From Eucommia ulmoides (Eukaryota; Streptophyta; Magnoliopsida; Garryales; Eucommiaceae): a stretch of DNA of 64,000 bases. The stretch spans positions 14,461,001 through 14,525,000 of the forward strand of contig CM028340.1 in assembly GCA_016647705.1 (NCBI GenBank), given 5' to 3'. The notes under the pieces were generated by a model. It was given only the letters and a program-made list of their open reading frames with translations. It did no database searches and was not told the origin of the DNA. The position numbers and the translations under genes are program-made. Below, piece after piece: positions 1-11,777 of the stretch (positions within the stretch are counted from its first letter, which is position 1; each line of letters starts with the position of its first letter).

Positions 1-402
1 ATTTATATACTTACGCTTGATCCATTTAGATGTTGTAGAATGATTTATTATTATAAAATGTTTTTACTAAGAAGGCAGTATACTTGCAGGTGAATCAGCT
101 AGGAGTCGGTCCCCTACTGGCACTAGTTAGAGTTATGCGTGTCATATGATGGAGTCATATGGGAGTATTTTGAGATGAGCTGTCAGAGGTGAACCTAAGA
201 GGGGTTCATGAGATTTATTTTGTTGTTCTAATTTTTTGGGACGGGTGTGTCCCTATAGCACTAAATTATGTATATGTTGTATAGATAATTTTATATTGTT
301 TCATGTATATTGTCGTTTTATGAGTTGGTTTGACGGTCAGGTGATGTCATGTCGACGTCATGTCGGCCCCATGGTGACGGGTGTCCGGGGTGGGGTGTGA
401 CA
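1..402 (+). repeat. Element A 5' LTR, 3' part only
   Basis: Matches 6934-7336 nearly base for base, with a few substitutions and one 1-bp indel. Ends in GTGTGACA at 402. It includes the GTCATGTCGACGTCATG stretch near the LTR end. Confidence 0.9.
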
Positions 403-405
403 AAT

Positions 406-420
406 TTTGGTATGAGAGCC
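406..420 (+). other. Element A primer-binding site (tRNA-iMet type)
   Basis: TTTGGTATGAGAGCC lies four bases after the LTR end. The standard plant gypsy/copia site contains TGGTATCAGAGC; one base differs here (C to G), consistent with decay. Confidence 0.8.
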
Positions 421-1300
421 TAGGTTATAGGTTCTGTAGACTTGTCAGTAGTTGTGTCAGTAAAAGACCATGAGATAGAAGGACGTACCAGTCGTCTATT
501 CAGTCTGTAGGGGACATGAGATAGGGTGTCAATAGGTGAGCTCGGTACGTGGGTGATATTTAGTTTAGTTGATACGTTGGCTTTGGGCATGGTTGGTTGT
601 CTTATTAGAAATTAGTGCGTGTGATGAAAGTGTGATATGGTTAGTTGGTGGATTCAGGTGGTGTTGTGTTATTGGTAGTAGAAATAGGTGGATTGCGATT
701 GTGGGAGTATTAATAGTTGAAAATGTGAGATTTTAATTGAAAAATAACTATATGCGTATTACGTGACGATGAGATAATTATCGGTAGCACCTAACAAGTC
801 GTTATTAAAATATGAGATAGTATAGCAGGACACACTTAAGTTAGAAAAATAAATGACATTTAAAATGAGTATAAAATTGCCTTTTTGGCAATATAAAATG
901 AATCTTATGATAATATCAAAAGGAGAGTTCGTATAAGTTGGAATTAAGGTAATGAGAAAACTGTGGCGATATTAGAAAATATTTAATTTGGTAGTACGTT
1001 CTATGTTGACGGGGAGTTGGAGCAGAAGTTTGTGGAACTAGTAAATATCACAAACGATATGTAGAAAGTAGTCGAGAATTGTGGGTCTGGGATGATAGTA
1101 AGTGCGCATAAATATAGTCTGTTTGTATGGGTAATATAGAGTGGCTGGTGGAGTCAAATCTTAGATGAATAAAAGTGTGTATGGTTGGGAAGGTGTAATT
1201 AGTACCTCAGTTAGTTTGATAGTGGGTCTAGGAGGCCAGAAAAGTGTTAAAGAAATGATATCAGAACACTGTACACGGGTGTTGGGCACCAGTCAGAACA
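421..1300 (+). other. Element A internal sequence with no readable gag
   Basis: This is where gag and protease would lie in a Tekay element. No frame gives a recognisable capsid, zinc knuckle or protease motif. At about 880 bp it is shorter than an intact gag-protease region, so deletion plus mutation is likely. Confidence 0.5.
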
Positions 1301-1309
1301 AGTTCAGGT

Positions 1310-3560
1310 GGTGAATATTATAATAGCTAGGGATTTTCCCTATGTAGTTCTGAGAGGAATTGTCGAGGTGTCAGTAAGCATGATTAATAACTGTAGTTGT
1401 TGTAAAATAAGTTCCATAATTTTAAGGAGGTGAACATTTGGCTCTTTAAGTTGGTTAAATATAATCGTGTTGATAAAAATGTGGGGAATTGGGACTTTAA
1501 AAATTTTTCACCGTTGTTTAGAAAATGAGGGGAATAATTGTAAGTAGAAGATTGATTTCTATAGGAGAAGTCATGTGATGGCCCACGGAAAATCGGGTCA
1601 TTATAATAAAGTAGACTGTTAACTCACGATTAAGTTAGATCTGGTGTTTCTCTCCATGAAGCTCCGGTGTTACGAAAAAGGGAGCTATGAAAAATGAAGA
1701 TACATTGAGGATGCATGTTGGTAACTCATTATGTAGAATTGATGGTTTGTTTAATTAACTGTGAAATACCAGGGTGTCTTCCCAATAGATTGCAGAGTAG
1801 GATGGTTATGGAGTAGGATAGTACCAATTGGAGGTCAGAGATGGTGGCATGGTGAAAGCGACGATCCGGTCGAGCGTAAAGCAAAGTATGTAGAACATCT
1901 CTAGATTGTGTTGCTAATACTGCGAGAAAAACAATTGGTTATTGAATTCAATGCAAGTGAGGTTTTGGTTGGATCGAGTGGTAATTTTGGGACAAGTGAT
2001 CTTGAGACGTAGTATTCAAGTGAATCCAAAGGGAGTTGAAGCTATGGTTTCATGGAGTATGGAGAAGACCAAAAAGTATGACTGAAATTTGAAACTTTTG
2101 GAGTAGCAATAATTGTAGTTGCCTTCACAATTTAGCAATATTTCCATTATGACAAGAATTGTGGGATATGCATTGATCACCAGAGTTTGATATGCTTGCT
2201 TATTCACGAGGAGCTAAATCTGAGGCAGAAGCGTTGAATAAATATTGATTAAAGACTACAATCGTACTATCCATTAGTATTCAGGAAAGGCTAATATTGT
2301 AGCAAATGCTTTGAGACAAAAATCGGTAAACGTGGTTGCGCATATTCAGGTTGTTCATGCTAATGTATGTGTTAAGTTGAGATCCTTGTAAGTTCAGTGG
2401 GCGGTTGGTCAAATGACCACACTGTTTAAGTTTTTGGTTTAAAACGATATTGATCGATTGTGTGGTAGAAGCGTAGAAGTCGGATGTCCAATTGGGAAAG
2501 ATTAGAGAGAAAATGGAAAATGGTCACAGAGCTGACTATCGTGTCAGAAATAATGATGAAGTTGGGATGATAGGAAATAGATTGTATATTCCTAATAATG
2601 CGCATATAACGGAAGAGACCTTAGAAGATGTGCATAGAACAATATATGCAATGCCCTGGTAATATCAAACTATATTGAGATTCTGTGTGTATTATTAGTA
2701 GATTGGAATGGAAATGAGAAATCGCAGCATTTGTTGTTAGGTGTCTTGTTCATTAGTAAAGTTAAGGTCGAGTGGTAATACCCAGGTAGGTTATTGTAGC
2801 TTTTACCTATTCTAGAAGGAAAAAAGGAGAGTAGCCTGATGAATGTTTTCTTGATACGTATGCCAAGTATATATTGACGGGATTGTTTGGTCGCATGAGG
2901 CACCGGTTTCATGCAAATGTCGAATAAAGTTCGGTTAAGATAACTATTTTAAATCAAAGAAAAAATGGATGTTGAATTATACGTTTGATAAGGATTAGTC
3001 GCTCCTGGGTTAAAACTTTAGCATATGTTGATAAATTGACTTATTAGTATACAAAAATGCTAATGGATTTTATAGATATTAAATTAGGTTGATCGGTTAT
3101 TCGAAATTTTGAATTGGAATTCTGAAATCATAAGTGTTGTCGTTGTTTTGTGACTTGGATGATAATTGTTATCAAAGCGAAGTAAGTCACCATTGTATGA
3201 ACAGTCCGCGGAGGAACTCGAAAATGCAGTATTGAATGGTGATAACTTAAATCGGCATGTTGTAAATATGGAAAGTTAGGAAGTATTTCCATATAATAAT
3301 CCTCAAACGGAGAAACTGTATATGAGAAACTGTAGTACCAGAATTTGATAATTATTTTGACGTTCTAGTCGAGTTTCCATATTGCTTTGGGTGTCAAGTT
3401 GAGAGTTCGTAACTCTTCTTATTTGTAGATTAACGGTCAATTGAAAGGTGCGATTCAAATATTGAAGGATATGTTTAGGAGTTTCGTTTGGGAATTTCTG
3501 GTAGCAAAGAGGATCACGTGGCGCTAATAGAATGTGTTTAAACTCATAGATACCTTTTCG
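1310..3560 (+). pseudogene. Element A pol remnant: RT, RNase H and integrase, many stops and frameshifts
   Basis: Broken-frame translation recovers the Tekay order. About 1310-1360 resembles the REFPDVFP-type linker before RT. About 1640-2090 has eroded RT, with LREKQL near 1930 and VNPKGVEA near 2020. About 2115-2326 is RNase H, with a DHQSL motif and NLRQKR, ending KANIVANALRQKS. About 2578-2800 is the integrase N-terminal region, with H-x-Y, a PNNA-like start and a worn C-x-x-C part. About 3000-3560 is the integrase core and tail, including INGQLKGAIQILKDM and DHVALIE. In a live element RT and RNase H copy RNA to DNA and integrase inserts the copy. Here stops interrupt every domain, so it is dead. 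Limits of each domain are approximate. Confidence 0.75.
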
Positions 3561-4678
3561 GTGATCAAGGTGATACCGTATAAAAGCGTTGTATAAAAAG
3601 GATGTATGACTTCAGTCAAATAGATTGAACTGAGATAGGAGAACGAAAAATTATCGGGAATTGGAGACAGCCCGGTGTGGTTACTTTTTTTTTATTTTTT
3701 ATTTTTTTTATAGAAAATAGAGTTGATAAAAGGAACTCAATTAGATGTATTGATATTCTACTAATTATTAGGTGAAGTCGGCATGTGGGATCACTGAGAT
3801 CTTATGAGGGAAGGATAATTTGAATTATCCCAAATGGCTTTTGTGATGTCTTGAAATTTTGTAGTTTGGATGTAGTTAGGTACTTCGATCCATATTGATA
3901 TATGTTTGAAGCATGATGTAGGTAGACTGAAACATAATTAAAGTGCGTGGCTTTGCCAAGGACTTGATTAAATGTGAAGGCATGAAAGGAATTCTTATAG
4001 ATGACCCGTTCAACGTATTTTAATACGTATTGATGTGGTTTGGTGGTATTTATGTGGTTTTGACGCAGTGACATCTTGCGAAAAAAAATTATTAGTTAAC
4101 GTGGGATTGTGATGCTAAGTATAAAACATTTATGGGATTATTGAAAGTTCTGATGTAACTACTGCAATCGATGACTGATAGTCTCTCGACCCAATTCACG
4201 TGGGGTTTGAGCTAGTTGTTTCTTATGAGATTAGTTACGAGTATTGTTGGTCTAAATGTGAGTGAAGATATTGTTGCAAACTGGTTGCCTGGAATTGTTG
4301 GACAAAATGGATAAATGTTAGTTATGGAAAATTACTGAGGTCGTAGACCTTCTGGAAAGGAGATTCTTTGATAGTTGATTGTCTGTGTTAGGTGTTACCA
4401 ACCAAAGTGCACCCTGTTTGTTGGTTGTTTAATATAATGTTGGCCGCTGCAAATAAAAATGTTGCGATGGGCGAAAATGATTTAACGGAAGTTGACGGTT
4501 ACGAATTGAGGGTGACTCTCGATTATGGGACCCTACATAGGAAACAATTGTCCTAGAATCAAGTGTAACTAACATGACCGTGTGGTGCGACTCTGGATTT
4601 CGATTATGTTGACTGAAACTTTAATTCCTGTTGGTTTGAAGAAAATTTCGGGACGAAATTTTTTTAGGGGGGAAGAGT
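3561..4678 (+). other. Element A 3' internal region and polypurine tract
   Basis: No clear chromodomain could be read. The end (about 4640-4678) has TTTCGGGACGAAATTTTTTT followed by AGGGGGGAAGAG. This is the Tekay-type end of pol plus the polypurine tract that primes plus-strand DNA synthesis, directly before the 3' LTR. Confidence 0.65.
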
Positions 4679-4961
4679 TGTAAGACCCTGATTTTTATTT
4701 CAATCGTATTTTAAAATATTTCGAAAATACCGGGGTGGATGGCGCTATTAATTATTTTGATTAAAAAAAATCTTGGGGTCAATTTGCAATTTTAAAAACA
4801 TTTATTCTACACTTTGGGATTCAATTTGTCATTTAATTATTAAAATTAAAATTTTAGGGATGAAATCACAATTTAAGAAACTCATAAAGGTGATAATTGA
4901 ACTAAAAAGAAGACTTAAAGAAACTTTAGGGGAGGATACTGTAAAATGGGGAAAAAACTTT

Positions 4962-4962
4962 A

Positions 4963-4995
<33 letters not shown>

Positions 4996-4996
4996 T
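4962..4996. repeat. (TA)n/(CA)n microsatellite in LTR A
   Basis: About 24 bp of alternating AT followed by short ACACAC and ATATAT runs. A similar tract lies at the matching place in fragment I. Confidence 0.9.
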
Positions 4997-5224
4997 ATAT
5001 ATTATAGGAGGATCGATCAAACATACCGAGAGAAGAAGGATCGAAATCATGACGTGGCAAGCGGAGATTAAGTTGATCCACTACAAACATGCATATAAAT
5101 TACCCCATGCAAATCGTGATCTCAACTCTCAAAAGAAGAAACGTAAAACAGAGAAAGAAGAGAGAAAAAGCAAAGGGAGAGAGAGAGGTTCGCCGGCGGT
5201 GGGGTGCAGTCCGGCGTGGGTGGT

Positions 5225-5790
5225 GGCCCTCCATTATGTCGGATTTGTGCGTGTGTGTGGTTTATCCGTTGTTCAGACCATCATTCAACTTGAGGTGTGT
5301 GTGTTCTGTTCTATTCCGTCGTTGAGTGTGGGTGCTCTATTTTTGTACCGACTACGTGTATGTGTGTATGTATGTGCATGTGGGTTGCGTGGATGTGTGT
5401 GTGGCTCATCTGCTACTGTATGTGTGGGTATGTGATCAGGTTGTGGGTGTGTTCCGTTCAGTCAGATGGGGGTGTCGGTGTGGTCGCCGTCGTTGCCGGA
5501 GTGGAGAGTAGAGAGAGAGAGCAGTCGGTAGGTCCCTGGTGGGTGTCTGTTCACCGGTGGTATGCAGACGGTGCCGGGGGGGGTGTCGTCAACGTCGTCG
5601 GAGCGTGTGTGTGTGGGTGTTCGGTCATATAGGTGTTTCTGGTGTGTGTTGTTCAGACATGGAGCGTATGTGTGTGTTTTCTGCTCATCCGGAGTGTGTG
5701 TGTGTGTCATGTGTAGCTGTGTGTGCGTGTGTTGTTCGGCCAGTGGTGTTGTCGTTCGGCGATGTGTGTGTGTGGATCGCCGGAGTGAGA
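5225..5790. repeat. TG-rich low-complexity block in LTR A
   Basis: Dominated by GTGTGT runs separated by CCGG-containing segments, then GAGAGA. Fragment I has the same TG-rich composition at 58215-58620, so this is a shared trait of this LTR family and not recent slippage alone. Confidence 0.8.
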
Positions 5791-6433
5791 GAGAGAATGA
5801 CGGCGGGCTGGATTCAAACGGAAAATAGCAAACAGGGAGACAAAACAACAAACAGGCGAGAAAAAAAAAGAAAGAAAAAGAAAGAGAAAGAAAAGGGAAA
5901 TTTGCATAAACCACCCTACTAAAATTAATGATCCAATCTCACGGCTGATGGAAAATTTGGAAAAGGTTCACAATTACCGGAGAATCAGAAGCGGAAAGTC
6001 GGGGGAGCTTGTGAGTGCGGATTATCAGGTGAGTGTACTGTCTTCTTTCCAAACTATTTTTAATATATATATATGCGTGTAAAATGGTTTTACTTAAACT
6101 GCATGGTTTTAAAATTATGTGGATCAAGCATGTTTTTGGGTGAGTTGGTGAAATAGATTTTTGTCGAATTATGTTGATTTTAAAAGAAAGTTGAAAATGA
6201 TTTTCGTTAGATTCGGTGGTTTTAAAAGAGAGTGGAAAATATCTGGTTTTTTAAAAATAAAGAGTGAAAAAATGGTTTTGGTGAAATCAGACGTTTTTTT
6301 AAAAGAAAGTGAAAAATGTGATTTTGGATTAAAATCGGTTTTGGAAATAGAGGGTGATGTTTGAGATTTGATGATGTTATTGATTTGTGATTTGATGATG
6401 ACGTTATTGATTTGAAGATGCTATAGTATTTAT

Positions 6434-6660
6434 CTGTTTCGGCAGAGTGATGATTATCTGCTTCGGCAGAGTGATGGTTTTGATTTGACGATGTTATTGA
6501 TTTGACGATACCATAGTATTTATCCGCTTCGGAGGAGTGGTGTTTATCTGCTTCGGCAGAGTGATGTTGTCTGCTTCGACAGAGTGATGTTTATTTGCTT
6601 CAGCAGAGTGATGTTAGACGTTATACTACGCATTGATTATCAGCTTCGGTGGAGTGATGG
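6434..6660 (+). repeat. Seven-copy repeat CTGCTTCGGCAGAGTGATG
   Basis: Copies lie near 6434, 6458, 6523, 6547, 6571, 6596 and 6641. The core CTGCTTCGGCAG can fold as CTGC-TTCG-GCAG, a four-base-pair stem with the very stable cUUCGg loop if transcribed from this strand. Two copies (6458, 6549) are perfect. Others carry one or two changes (CTGTTTCGGCAG, CCGCTTCGGAGG, CTGCTTCGACAG, TTGCTTCAGCAG, CAGCTTCGGTGG). Confidence 0.85.
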
Positions 6661-7336
6661 GTGTTCGTAGGAAGGCATATCCTACGGGTGGTACGGTACC
6701 ATTGCAACTCCTGATCGTGAGGTTAAAACGATCACTGTGGCTAGCCAGTGTGTGTTGTGGTGGAGTGGTGGTTTGAGATCTGTGTTTGAGATGTGGTGTT
6801 TTACTTATATTGGGTGATTTATTATTTATTATGGTGATTGGTATGATTTTATACTAGATGGATTTGGATGGAACTTATCTATATCGCTTTATTTTAACTG
6901 TTTATATACTGGAGATTTTACGAGTTATGTGGTGTTTATATACTTACGCTTGATCCATTTAGATGTTGTAGAATAATTTATTATTATAAAATATTTTTAC
7001 TAAGAAGGCACTACACTCGCAGGTGAATCAGTTAGGAGTCGGTCCCCTACTGACACTAGTTAGAGTTATGCGTGTCATGCGATTGAGTCATATAGGAGTA
7101 TTTTGAGACGAGCTGTCAGAGGTGAACCTAAGAGGGGTTCATGAGATTTATTTTGTTGTTCTTATTTTTTTGGGACGGGTGTGTCCCTATAGCACTAAAT
7201 TATTTATATGTTGTATAGATGATTTTATATTGTTTAATGTATATTGTCGTTTTATGAGTTGGTTTGACGGTCAGGTGATGTCATGTCCACGTCATGTCGG
7301 CCCCATGGTGACAGGTGTCTGGGGTAGGGTTTGACA

Positions 7337-7845
7337 GCTGCTGCTCTAGATTCTTTGGTCCTTTGCTCCACCAGTTTGTTGCTGCTGCTTCAGAATCCAG
7401 GCAATTCGTTGCTCTGCTCCTTCAATTCGTTGCTGATCCAAACCTAAAGTATGTGCTCTGTTCGTTGCTGCTGTTATTGTTTATTTAAACCAAATTTAGT
7501 TCATTTAAGTCATTTCTTCTTCCAATCATCTTCTTCTTAGTTTCCATTTTATATTTCTATTATTATTTGTTTGTTTAATTGTTTATTTAATTATTTTTTG
7601 TTATTATTTTGTTTGTTTAATTGTTTGTTTAGCCCATTTCTATTATTTATTTGAAAATATGTTTGAAAATTTTGGAATGGAATATTTAGATTCTTAATTG
7701 ATTGAATTTATTTAAAAATTTTATTAGTTAATTCTTCTTATTTATTGGCTCACATGTGACTAGCGAGTGTGTTTTATTTTTTATAATTGAAATTTATTGA
7801 TAGTTTTACTTCTTGAATTTAAATTAGCAAAATTTTAGTGTTATA

Positions 7846-7882
<37 letters not shown>

Positions 7883-9043
7883 GTCGTTCACCTAGCTTTG
7901 TTTAGGCTAGGGCCTCGCATTTGATACTGCTAAAGATTTCATAATATTTGGAAGTGAGAGATAAAGAAGAGGATATTGATGATGTCGCGTTTGATACTGC
8001 TAAAGCTTGCCTTTTTTGGGCTTCTGCTGCTGCTAAAAGCAGCAGGCCTTTGGAGCTTGCAACGATTAGGTGTTATTATTTTTGATTTTGATCTACGTAA
8101 ATGTAATGTTTTATCCCTTAATTTATATGGGGTTCTCTTGCAAATCACAGTGATTGAGTGTCTGTTCTTGAATTTTCATTTGATTGCATAAGGGGATTGA
8201 AGCATATAGATATAGAGGCAAAGGCTATTGCCAGATATAGAGACATTTCTGTGCTTGATTCTTTGACCTGTAGTTTGCAATTTTTGCGATTTTGGCTTAC
8301 GATTGCAATTTTGCGATTTTTTCGATATGTGGTTTATCTCTTTGCTACCAATTTTCTATTTTGATTATCTCTTGGTTTACAATTGCAGATTTGATGAATT
8401 TTGCGTTGAACTGGGCAAGATTGGATTCTTCTAAATCCTAACCAAGTGTTTATTTTTTTGGATTTTTTGCTTTTGATCATCGATTTCATGCGACTAGACA
8501 TTTTTATTTTTATTATAGAATTCTATTTCTGTTCCAAAATTTCTGTTTTTGTTCCAAAATTTTGTTTCTGTTTCTATTTCTGAAATTTAGACGGTTAATG
8601 TTCCAATTTTTTTTCTTCTTTTTAATAAAAATACAACATTGTTGAACATTAATGAACTTTAGGGTTTTGGAGACCCAAATGAAAAGGAATAGGCATAAAA
8701 AGTTTTTTATTTTTCATTTGACAGTTCATCCTCAATTTTTCTAGTGCCTTTGCGTTTTGCTAGCTTAGATGTATGTTAGACCCAAGCATCAAGTGATTGT
8801 TCGTTTCGTCAGAATTGAATTGGTGAAATAAGAATGTTATGTGGGTATGACTTGTATGGTATATTGCTTCAGTCGACTGCAAATGAAGAACTATTTTGTA
8901 ACATGGAGTTTTTCTGTTATTCATTTTTAAGGCTAAAATTTTGGTGTTTGTGGTTGGGGGCTAAAGCACTGAGTATATTTGTTAGTTGGTTATTGTTAAG
9001 ACAAGTTAAGATTGTGGTATTATTTTAGTAGTTGAATATCTAT
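7337..9043. other. Unassigned sequence between element A and solo LTR J
   Basis: Begins with GCTGCTGC-rich sequence resembling a transcribed leader, then T-rich DNA. No frame longer than about 70 codons carries a recognisable domain. It contains a 31-T run and a short direct repeat: GCATTTGATACTGCTAAAG near 7917 and GCGTTTGATACTGCTAAAG near 7987. It could be old transposon or pseudogene sequence; I cannot say which. Confidence 0.4.
7849..7879. repeat. 31-bp poly(T) run
   Basis: Uninterrupted T run. On the minus strand it would be a poly(A) tail following CTAGGTGAACGACATT, which could mark an old retroposed copy. No pol III box or target duplication was found to support that. Confidence 0.8.
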
Positions 9044-11185
9044 GGTTGGCCTAGTGAACTACCCAAGAGGAGGGGTGAATTGGGTAGATACAAATTATCA
9101 GAGGAAAAAATACTTTAATAATCCGAATAATTAATTTTAATTCTAAATTAATTATTATATTTATATCACAGCGGAAATATAAAATCAACTAGGTGCACAC
9201 CAATCAATAAAAATAAATAATGTAAAGATAGCAGCAGACACCAGAAATTTATACTGGTTCACCAAGTTACTCTTGGCTAATTCAGTCCTTTGAGCCCCAT
9301 GGAGAGTCGCACCCACTAAACTCAAGATTCCTTTGAAGGTAGGAACCAAACCCTCACAAAGATTCTTTTCACAGGCTCAAAATCAACCTTTACAAATTTC
9401 TTTTCTCAGGCTCAGGAATAACCTCTACTTTTTACAAGCTCAAGAATAACCTAATTTTTTTTTTTTAAAACTAAAGCTAAAGAATCAAAATCTCACAAAT
9501 ACTCCAAATATCCTTTTACCCGGTAAGGATTGAACCGTTATAAAATGCTCACAAAACAATTCAATTCAGGAAGAATTACTATCGCAATCTCTTTATAGGA
9601 AGAGACTGAAACCAGTTACCCTTAGATTAAATACTCCTAACAGTATTCAATCCGTCACTCAACTCACCAATTAAAAATTGACAAGTGATTTTTCTCACTC
9701 GGAAATTCTGCCACGCCAGATAAATTAGAACTCAATTAATATCCCAAAACTAGTGATAGAAAAGTGAGAAATTCAAAATCTGATTTTAAACAAAAATGGG
9801 TAGCATGTAATTGAGCACGTAATCAGATTTATTCAAGAAATTGTTTCGAAAATATTTTTCAATAAAAAATTAGAAAATAATTTCTAAAGATCAAATTCCA
9901 AATATAATCAATCAAAACTAAATAGAAAATAATTTGGAAAGATCTCACCCAGAATCCACCGAAAGAAAAATTATAACAATGTCACATCAGATTCGGTAGC
10001 AGCAATGATTCACAGCAAATAATTCTCAAGAATAACTCTTAGAAAGGATCTCACCATTTTCAATATAATTTCTCTTAGAAAAGCTCAGTATAATACTCTT
10101 GATCTCTCTCTAATATAAAAAACTCAGGTCTATATAAATGGGAATAAAATAAGCTCTCTAACGGCTAGTTCTCACTTGTTGTGACATTTATTTTCTCTTA
10201 TAGACCCCTTATTATCATTAAGACTTCATCCTGGTTCAAATCACTTAATTTTATCTTTTAAACTTCTCAATTAAGTCTCCCAACTATTTCTCAATCACAA
10301 TTAAACAAGATAGAAAGAATTATATGTACCAAATTGAGAAATATTCAAACTTAATGAACCAAATCTATAGGGATATCATAATACATGTTGCATATCTCAA
10401 ATAACATTAAATCTCTAAAATATCTCGTGAATCTTAACCATAAAACTACTAGTAACGGCTACTTTTAGAATAAAATTCGAAATTCCATAATATCCTGAAA
10501 CTGTCTCATAAGTCGACCGACTAAGATCACCTGTCGACCGATCGATTCAGGATGTAGCCAAATTAAAAATTCTGCACCCATCGGTCGACCTATCTGTTCA
10601 GAGAGTTCTATTTCTTATCACAGGTCGACCGCTCTGTCGACTTATAGATACAGAGAGTCATATTTAAACACAGGTCGACCTACCTGTCGACCGAGAGATA
10701 CAAAGACTTTTCTTTCTATGCTCCGGTCGACTTACCTGTCGACTTACTAATGCTGGAACACTTCTCTCAATTCATTTTTAATCTATTTTTATTGATGTTT
10801 TTGCCCCTTTAACCAATTTCTTTTCTCGGTTAGCTCCACTAAATACTTAAATTCAATTTTAATCAATTATTAATATTTCTTTTTCAATTACACATAGGCG
10901 CAAATAATTTAGCTAATTAGGATCCTATTAAAAACACACATATTTATAAAAATCATTTAAAAATCTTTTTGTGTCGTGTGTGATTCTAATTGGGATATTA
11001 AGAGTTGAAATTTAACCTGAGTTATTTTCCCTAGGTTCTTCAAATTCTTCAACTTCTTAATCTTTCATCATCTTTGTCATCATATCTTCATCATTTAGAA
11101 CTAATAAACTGAAACACTTAATCAAACCGTTAGTTTCACAAAAAATATCAACCTTTAATTATCCATCAAAATCTTAGGATCAACA
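9044..11185 (-). mobile_element. Solo LTR J, Ty1/copia SIRE/Maximus-like
   Basis: On the minus strand this starts TGTTGATCCTAAGATTTTG (plus end at 11185) and ends in the TTCACCCCTCCTCTTGGG-type sequence seen as its complement at 9060-9080. Both ends are, from memory, typical of SIRE/Maximus LTRs. The pentamer TCTAT flanks it on both sides (9039-9043 and 11186-11190). No primer-binding site or coding sequence adjoins either end, so it is a solo LTR left by recombination between two LTRs. The left terminus may be shifted by one base, because ATCTATG is shared by both flanks. Confidence 0.65.
10512..10744. repeat. Array of nine GTCGAC palindromes in solo LTR J
   Basis: GTCGAC occurs near 10512, 10533, 10584, 10623, 10637, 10673, 10687, 10727 and 10739, often inside GGTCGACC. 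Several lie in pairs 12-21 bp apart, the pairs recurring about every 40-50 bp, with ACAGAGAGT-like spacers. Confidence 0.85.
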
Positions 11186-11689
11186 TCTATGTTATTTGAT
11201 ACTGATTGTATTGTATTTGTGATGTAAATTGTTAGTTGGTGATGACATTTAAATTAAAATTTATTGTCAATTTTTAGATAAAACAAGTGCAGAATATTGT
11301 ATAAATAGAAGAGATATTGTCAATTTCTTTTGATTCAATTTTATTTACACCCATACCTTTAGGCACGAGTTATACGCTAGTATGTGATATATGGGATTGA
11401 TATGTGCTATTTTTTTTATATATATATATATCTTTTGAAAATCAGCCGTTATAGGCATAGATTGAATTTTATTTTAGGAGACTTGCGTTTTCAACTTTAA
11501 CAAATCAGGAACAATCAACCTTTGCTATTATAAGAGAGTGATTTACGCAAAGAAATTTATAAGAGAGTATTATCGAAAGAGCTCTTAATCGAAGCACGAA
11601 AAAGTTTTCTTCACCGATTTTTGTTCTTCACTGAGCTATTGTAATTATTTTCAAGAAATTCTGGTAAGATATTTCCAAGTTGATTAAAA
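11186..11689. other. Unassigned AT-rich sequence
   Basis: No coding signal was found. It contains a short (TA)n run near 11420 and the right-hand copy of the J target duplication. It continues the sequence interrupted by J. Confidence 0.4.
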
Positions 11690-11777
11690 TTCATATTAAA
11701 ACATTGAATTTATAGAAATTAAATTAAAGGAATAATATGAAAGACGAAATATAATATATGAAAATTATTAACATTGT
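11690..11777. repeat. AT-rich tandem repeat, left piece
   Basis: ACATTGAATTTATAGAAATT, then an ATAATATATGAAAATTATT segment, match the repeat at 19487-20444 and 51365-51580. This piece adjoins the left end of solo LTR B'. Confidence 0.65.

Larger units (their letters stand above)
1..7336 (+). mobile_element. Element A: decayed Ty3/gypsy Tekay-like LTR retrotransposon, left end outside window
   Basis: Bases 1-402 repeat at 6934-7336, which marks the two LTRs; the 5' LTR is cut by the window edge. Order seen: 5' LTR end, Met-tRNA-type primer-binding site, decayed pol, purine tract, 3' LTR. The LTR starts TGTAAGACCC and ends TTTGACA. The long LTR, the protein order and the GACGAAATT-type motif before the purine tract fit the Tekay/Del lineage. 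The internal region is only about 4.3 kb and gag is mostly unrecognisable. The TSD cannot be checked because the left end is missing; the five bases after the 3' LTR are GCTGC. Confidence 0.85.
4679..7336 (+). repeat. Element A 3' LTR (about 2.66 kb)
   Basis: Starts TGTAAGACCC right after the purine tract and ends GACA at 7336; the last 403 bp match window start. It holds a (TA)n-(CA)n tract (4962-4996), a TG-rich block (5225-5790), GA-rich sequence (5830-5900) and a hairpin repeat array (6434-6660). Fragment I at 57670 is a diverged relative. The long apparent reading frames over 4773-5914 are products of TG/GA low complexity, not genes. Confidence 0.85.

Noticed and set aside
4773..5435. 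220-codon plus-strand open frame and overlapping frames up to 5922
   Set aside because: They lie in the TG/GA-rich part of LTR A. Products are Cys/Val/Gly or Ser/Phe repeats with no domain, and several overlap in different frames.
7886..7912. Helitron-type 3' hairpin (CCTAGC ... GCTAGG)
   Set aside because: A six-pair stem is present, but no CTRR terminus follows and no matching 5' TC end was seen.
7849..8200. Possible minus-strand SINE with poly(A) tail
   Set aside because: No A-box or B-box promoter motif and no flanking target duplication found.
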